Position numbers and translations under genes: made by a program. The notes below the pieces were generated by a model. That model saw nothing but the letters and a program-made list of their open reading frames with translations. It did not search any database and was not told where the DNA came from. From Brachynemurus nebulosus (taxonomy: Eukaryota > Arthropoda > Insecta > Neuroptera > Myrmeleontidae), in NCBI GenBank assembly GCA_035578155.1, contig JAPWDM010000001.1, positions 7,342,670-7,406,669 of the forward strand: a stretch of DNA of 64,000 nt, given 5' to 3'. Positions 58,779-64,000 of this stretch are shown here, piece after piece (position 1 is the first letter of the stretch; the number at the start of each line of letters is the position of its first letter).

Positions 58779-59774
58779 GGTAATTATGCAGAAGCACGGC
58801 TCCACCTATTTTCGGCTCTAAAAGGAAAACTAATGATCCGATTTTAATGATTTTTTTTTTAAAATGTTCGTTGCCACGGCGGATTAGTTAAAAAAAATAC
58901 TACAAATCGATACCGATAATGGAAATGCTGGGAAACTGTCGTTAATGTATGCATGTTAACTGTTTATTTTGTATGCATGTGTGTCAAAGTCGAAGTATAT
59001 TGTCAAAACTAACTAAACTAACCTAACCTCACCACCTAGTTTTATATCAAAGTCGAAATAGATTGTAAAAACTAACTAAACTAACCTAAACTTAACTAAC
59101 CCCACCACCTAGTTTTTATATCAAAGTCGAAATATACTGTAAAAACTAACTAAACTAACCTAACCTTAACTAACCTCACCACCTAGTTTTTATATCAAAG
59201 TCGAAATATATTGTAAAAACTAACTAAACTAACCTAACCTTAACTAACCTCACCACCTACTTTTTATACCAAAGTCGAAATATATTGTCAAAACTAACTA
59301 AACTAACCTAACCTTAACTAACTTCACCACCTAGTTTTTTTATCATCTACTCTTATTTATTTTGATCAATTTTACCAGAATATGCACTCAAATCATGGCG
59401 TTGAGATAATCGTAGTTTACAAAATTAAGTCAATTTTTCTAACTTCCACGCTTAATATTTCGAAAATGCAACGAGATATTGATTTTTTTTATTCTTGAAA
59501 AAGTATTTATTTTGATCAGTTTTACTAGACAATGCACTCAGCCACACATATAAACGCACACACACTAAATGACAAAAGAAAATTTGAAAAAATTGAATTT
59601 TGTTAAGTTTTAAAACAGTTTCCCAGCCTTTCTATTATCGGTATCGATTTGTAGTATTTTTTTAAATTAATCCGCCGTAGCAACGAACATTTTAAAAAAA
59701 AATCATTAAAATCGGATCATTAGTTTTTCTTTTAGAGCCAAAAATAGGTGGAGCCGTGCTTCTGCATAATTACC
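58779..59774. mobile_element. Long-TIR element, 996 bp, with tandem-repeat core
   Basis: Ends GGTAATTATGCAGAAGCACG and its complement continue inward for about 150 bp with high similarity (GGATTAGTTAAAAAAAATAC, CGATACCGATAATGG). The octamer ATGAAATA is duplicated at 58771-58778 and 59775-59782. The core is a five-unit tandem array (58984-59341). No coding frame. The 8-bp duplication with long TIRs would fit a MULE-, hAT- or P-like mechanism. Confidence 0.72.
58984..59341. repeat. Tandem array, five units of about 74 bp
   Basis: Units begin TCAAAGTCGAA at about 58984, 59047, 59121, 59195 and 59269; the first spacing is about 63 bp and the rest 74 bp. Each holds AACTAAACTAACCTAACC and CACCACCTAGTTTTT. 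Confidence 0.88.
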
Positions 59775-59782
59775 ATGAAATA

Positions 59783-61146
59783 TATATTTCATCAGTACAA
59801 AAGTGAAATATCACTTTTAATACAGCACCATTGAAAGAAAGTATTTCATACTCAAGATTTAAAAACTATCAACTGTACAACACTATTATTTTTTATTTTC
59901 AGCAGCTGAATTATTAACCACCATTACAAACAGGAAATAAACAGTGGAAAAAATGGTCTCTAACAGAGTCATGGCACAGTATTCGAACAGGGGGTCACAA
60001 ATCCTATTGCTTTTGTTGTTATAAAATGTAAAAATATTTTGAATCTTTTTTTTTAAATCAATTTAATTGCTACTTACAATCTAATTTCAAAGTAGATGTA
60101 CATATTTTCGAAGAAGCAATAAAATTTATATCCTACCATTCCAAAGTATTGGACACTGAGACTCTGTTAGAGATTGTTGTTTTCCTCTATCCACGAAGAC
60201 AACTTTAATTTGTGTCACTACGCGCACAGTAGAAGTAGGTATAGTATGTGCAAATAACTAATGCATCTGCAAAATACAACATAATGGATGATTTCAGGCG
60301 AAAAAGCAGTTCTGCAGCAGCCTAGTGCTGATATCTGTTAGTGGTATTTTAAAGCAACGAATTATTAATGTTATTAATAGTACAATTTATTAAAATATAA
60401 AGTCAAGGGAAAAAAAAATTACGATAATACTTCTTTTCCTTGATTTTATAAAATTATTAGTTAATAAATTGTTTATCTATTATAGGTTGCATTAAAGCGT
60501 CCGAAAAATATTTTTATTACATGCCTAAAGTGCTCAGTAATAACTTTAATAAAAATCTGACCACTAAAATATAGTAAAATAATATTTTGTATATAATTAT
60601 GATGAAATATTTAATTTGTAAATTTTCACTTAAAACTAGAATATACTTCCATACAAGCTAGCTTTCAGTTGATTTAACCATCTTCAGATATATTTTGAAC
60701 TTAACAGAAAATCGATTTTAAGTAAGAATATATGTAAGTCAGCACAATTGAAATCAGAAATCAATTAAGAAATAAATGTTTCGTCATAATTATTATTATA
60801 AATTTCTCCAAAATTAAATTATCTTTAATGATTTATATAATTTTTTTACACCAACTAATTACTTTCTATCTATTCTCTTTAATTTGAAAATAAATTTTTT
60901 GTCTATTTGTGCGATTTTTTTAATGCAGAATATAAAAAAATATCCCCCAAAGTGTGGTGAATGTAAATAAAATGTCATAAAAAATCGTACAAAATTAAAT
61001 TTGAGTACATGTAATTAAAATACAACTATTACAAAATATAGGCAACCATATAAAAACTTTGTGCATTTACATTGGCATATAACTATTGAAAGTTATACTT
61101 ACATAATTCGATTATGTTAATAATAAGTAATTCTGTTAGGATTAAC
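59783..61146. other. AT-rich stretch without recognisable gene
   Basis: Apart from a weak relative of the 54905-55222 repeat near 60330-60480, nothing was recognised. Confidence 0.5.
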
Positions 61147-61665
61147 ATATTGAGTGTCTTCGTTGCCCTCATCAGTCATCACTTCTAATGGGTCATACAC
61201 AATCAACGAAATAAGGAATAAGAAGTATGCCATCTAGTGACGTTGAATGGAACTTTAACGTAACTGCCCATAGGTATATGTATTTAGGTACTTTTGTACA
61301 TCAAAATTCATGAAAAAATAACGTTCGTGATGACTTTTTTTGTCACTAAAGTGAAAAAATCACGAATTTTGACGTACAAAAGTACCTACATATTTATATC
61401 TATGAGCAGTTACGTTAAAGTTCCACTCAACGTCACTAGATGGCATACTTCTTATTCCTTATTTCTTATTCCTTATTTCATTGATTGTGTAGACACCCTA
61501 AATGATGTAGGCACATGCGCACACTAATTAATAACTGCGCGGAAATTTACATTGCTAATTCTCGCCAATTTTCGCGCAGTTTTTAGTTAGTGTGGTTAGT
61601 GTGCACTGCACATGTGCTCACATCATTTAGAAGTAAGTGATGAGGGCAACGAAAACACTCAATAT
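61147..61665. repeat. Nested inverted repeat, 519 bp
   Basis: The outer arms (ATATTGAGTGTCTTCG / TTGCCCTCATCA and complement) enclose an inner hairpin of about 100-bp arms: CATCTAGTGACGTTGAATGG and GGTACTTTTGTACATCAAAA on the left, complement at 61361-61465. The open frame at 61294-61527 overlies the arms and is not credible. Confidence 0.62.
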
Positions 61666-62730
61666 ATATTTTAATTATTCAGAAAAATTAATATATTTAT
61701 CATTTATATTAAGTGTAAAGAACTTACATAAAAACTTTTGTTTATGAATAACGAATTAAGTAAACATCTACTGTAGAAATTGCTGTTTTCAATAACAGAG
61801 CAATTTAAACATAAGAAAAGTTTTTTAACTTTCGACGCCAATTTTTTTCAGTTCATAATTTGTTCACGAATTCATGTTTTGATAAATAAGGCACAACTAA
61901 TTAGCAGACGTAACATGTTTATTATACCTTTGCAAGCTTCTTTCTTGGAATACTGTGAATTGGATTATCTAAAATTTTCCATTATACTATAATGCATATC
62001 TATGTATGCTTGTCAAATTAATACAATCTTTATCAAAATTTATTTCTATGTATGGAAAAAAGAGAAAATGAAAATAATTAATTTCCGATATTGTTGAACA
62101 ATGGGTTTTCTTTATATTATTGTAAAAGAAGACTGGTTGTAAAACTTGCCTTAACTTAAATGTTTTATAAAACGTATCGCTTTGAAAATATTGAATTCTA
62201 GATTCTAACTTTAATATTCACATGAAAAGGAAACTTATTTCGCTACTTACAGTTAAACTATAATAACATTAATTTTCTTTGTTTTTTATGTATTTAGTAT
62301 TTATGTTTTTATATTTTTTTTTTAATATTGTATTTTTTTGTATTCAACTCCGAAAATAGTAATAATAAACTAAAATGTATATAAACAACAAAATTCAGTT
62401 CATTACATAAACCAAAATAAATATGTATTTATCTAATTTGAATTTTTTTTTAAATTTACTTGTACCTTTGGTTTTGAATGAAACAAGTTCTAAGACTAGA
62501 CCCACTATTTATGTCCGATTTTACGAGGATTTTTAACACTGCCACGCACGACAGTTATTAGTTGTTATACACGGTCAAAAAAAAAACAATCAGAGATACT
62601 GAACAACAACCGTCTCGTTTGACAAGGCGCTTAAAAACTTGACACGTTCAGTGCAGCTAAGCACGGGCCCGTGTATGATCGTACTAGTTATAAAGCGTAC
62701 ATCGTGTATATTGCAGCACAATATGCGTCG
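61666..62730. other. AT-rich stretch without recognisable gene
   Basis: No feature recognised. The 70-codon frame at 61780-61992 has no motif. Confidence 0.5.
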
Positions 62731-62738
62731 TTTATTGT

Positions 62739-62935
62739 CAGGGCCGTGGAAAAAAATGGCGAACCCCGGGGAAAAACATAGTTTTTTTTAAACCCCTCCC
62801 CCTTAAAATAAATGTGACGAGCAAAAAAACACTCCTTTTACTTTTCCCGAGCCCCCTATCGATAACTACGGGTTCCTTTTTAAAATCGGGCCCTGGGGCT
62901 GCAACTCCGACTAACCCACCCTCTCGTCGAGTCTG
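62739..62935. mobile_element. hAT-like MITE, 197 bp
   Basis: It begins CAGGGCCGTGG and ends CGTCGAGTCTG. Flanks TTTATTGT (62731-62738) and GTTATTGT (62936-62943) match at 7 of 8. It is GC-rich relative to its surroundings. Confidence 0.6.
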
Positions 62936-63329
62936 GTTATTGTAGAAATATGTTACACATATGCCGGTCCACCCCAATTAAATATGTATGTCAATATAAT
63001 GAGTGACGCTCCTGATATTTACGGACTTCAGAATTAATTTATACAATTACTAATATTTCCAGACTGCAGTGATACTTAATGTGTGAAACTGTTATCTCTA
63101 CACTTCCCTTCAGCAATAGGGTACTTGACTGAAAATTAAAAAAACTATTTTAAAAACCTTGTTTTTGATATCAATTAAAAAAATTTTTTATTTTCGATAA
63201 ATTCCATAAAAATTATCACAAGAATAACTGTACAATTTTAAATAAAGAAAAAAAAACTAACTCATATTGTAATCACTTTACGACTTAAGGACAAACAAAC
63301 ATCAATGTCAATCTCAACAACCTCAAAAC

Positions 63330-63790
63330 TTTAATGAGGTATTTGACAGTATCAAAGAAAAATAATAAAAACAAATTTTAATGAAAATTGATAATAAAAG
63401 ACAGCAATTTATGTTAATTCATCTTATCATTATTTAATTTAAAAAAAAAAAAAAAAAAAATATTTTTCAGCCATAAATTACGTCAGCAGAAATGGGCTGT
63501 GACGTTGCTTTCTCTTATATCTCAACACTGTCGCCACTAGAGTCGCTACGTAAATTCCAGTTAGTAAACATAACTATGGAAATTAATTTTAATTTAATTT
63601 TTTTTAAAAAGCAACAATTTCTTTCTAGTTACAAAAAAAATAAACAGTTTTTTTTTTAGTTTCATGACACTTGTTGCTATCTAGAGAATGTAACGTAATT
63701 GAAGCTAATGAACGTTTTCGCGAAAATTTTGAGAATATTAAATTATATTTTTCTAACGATTTTCGGAATTATTTTTAAAAATTAAAGTTA
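63330..63790 (+). repeat. Dispersed repeat family, copy 3
   Basis: Same family as 49110-49605 and 33905-34500: TTTGACAGTATCAAAG, GGGCTGTGACGTTGC, CACTGTCGCCACTAGAG and AAACATAACTATGG in order. No terminal repeats or coding sequence. Confidence 0.5.
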
Positions 63791-64000
63791 TATAGGGTGG
63801 GATTGCCTAATATCGGCCGGTGCCTTAAGGTCGACAACTGACTGCATTTTAAAAAAAAAAATAAGGTCTTAAAAAATTCAAGTAGTTAATGTTTTGTTAC
63901 ACTTAATCGATTGAAAAATGACAATTTGTGTTGAAAATTGATCGGCCATTATATTATTTGTAAGTTTAGCTAGTGCGGAAAATAATTATTTCATAAGTTT

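Noticed and set aside
58984..59341. AACCTAACC-containing repeats as interstitial telomere sequence
   Set aside because: The CCTAA motif occurs only once or twice per 74-bp unit rather than as a pentamer array.

Overview
The window is AT-rich, repeat-laden eukaryotic DNA. It carries the 3' half of one host gene, an insect-type neurexin-1, together with many transposable-element remnants. GT-AG introns of 60-80 bp alternate with introns of 0.9-1.9 kb, and the protein is clearly arthropod neurexin, so an insect is likely. I cannot name the species from sequence alone.

Layout. Positions 1-5394 hold repeat fragments and MITEs and no gene. Positions 5401-15930 are a single giant palindrome: two arms of about 5.2 kb that look almost base-for-base complementary. 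It is flanked by a direct 6-bp duplication (AATATA at 5395-5400 and 15931-15936) and its ends read AG...CT. Each arm carries, from tip to centre, a 129-residue acidic protein gene and a divergently transcribed 382-residue protein with an N-terminal C2H2 zinc finger. Between the two finger genes lies a tandem array of 10/11-bp TTTGGTG-type subunits that reverses orientation at about 10580. No polymerase, integrase or capsid gene is visible. The ends and the 6-bp duplication resemble Maverick/Polinton integration, so I read it as a non-autonomous, fold-back derivative of such an element. This is the most unusual object in the window.

Positions 15937-41525 contain no exon I can recognise. They are filled with (TA)n tracts, hAT-like, PIF/Harbinger-like and mariner-derived elements and long-TIR elements, including a 4.1-kb element at 30762-34892. 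If the neurexin 5' exons lie upstream of the window, this stretch and the palindrome sit inside a very long neurexin intron; the sequence does not settle this.

Positions 41526-53025 carry 13 in-phase coding exons on the + strand (1,149 codons plus stop). They encode LNS3, an EGF-like domain, LNS4, LNS5, an EGF-like domain, LNS6, a Thr/Ser-rich stalk, one transmembrane helix and a cytoplasmic tail ending in the PDZ ligand EWYV. All intron phases join without a frameshift. The long intron between exons 10 and 11 falls at the position equivalent to vertebrate neurexin splice site 4. Positions 53026-64000 hold the 3' UTR followed by repeats: a 34-bp minisatellite, a piggyBac-type MITE, a 996-bp long-TIR element with an 8-bp target duplication, and others.

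Limits. Very short exons, ncRNA genes and diverged transposon coding remnants could escape reading by eye. Repeat families were assigned from terminal repeats and target duplications seen here, not from a database.
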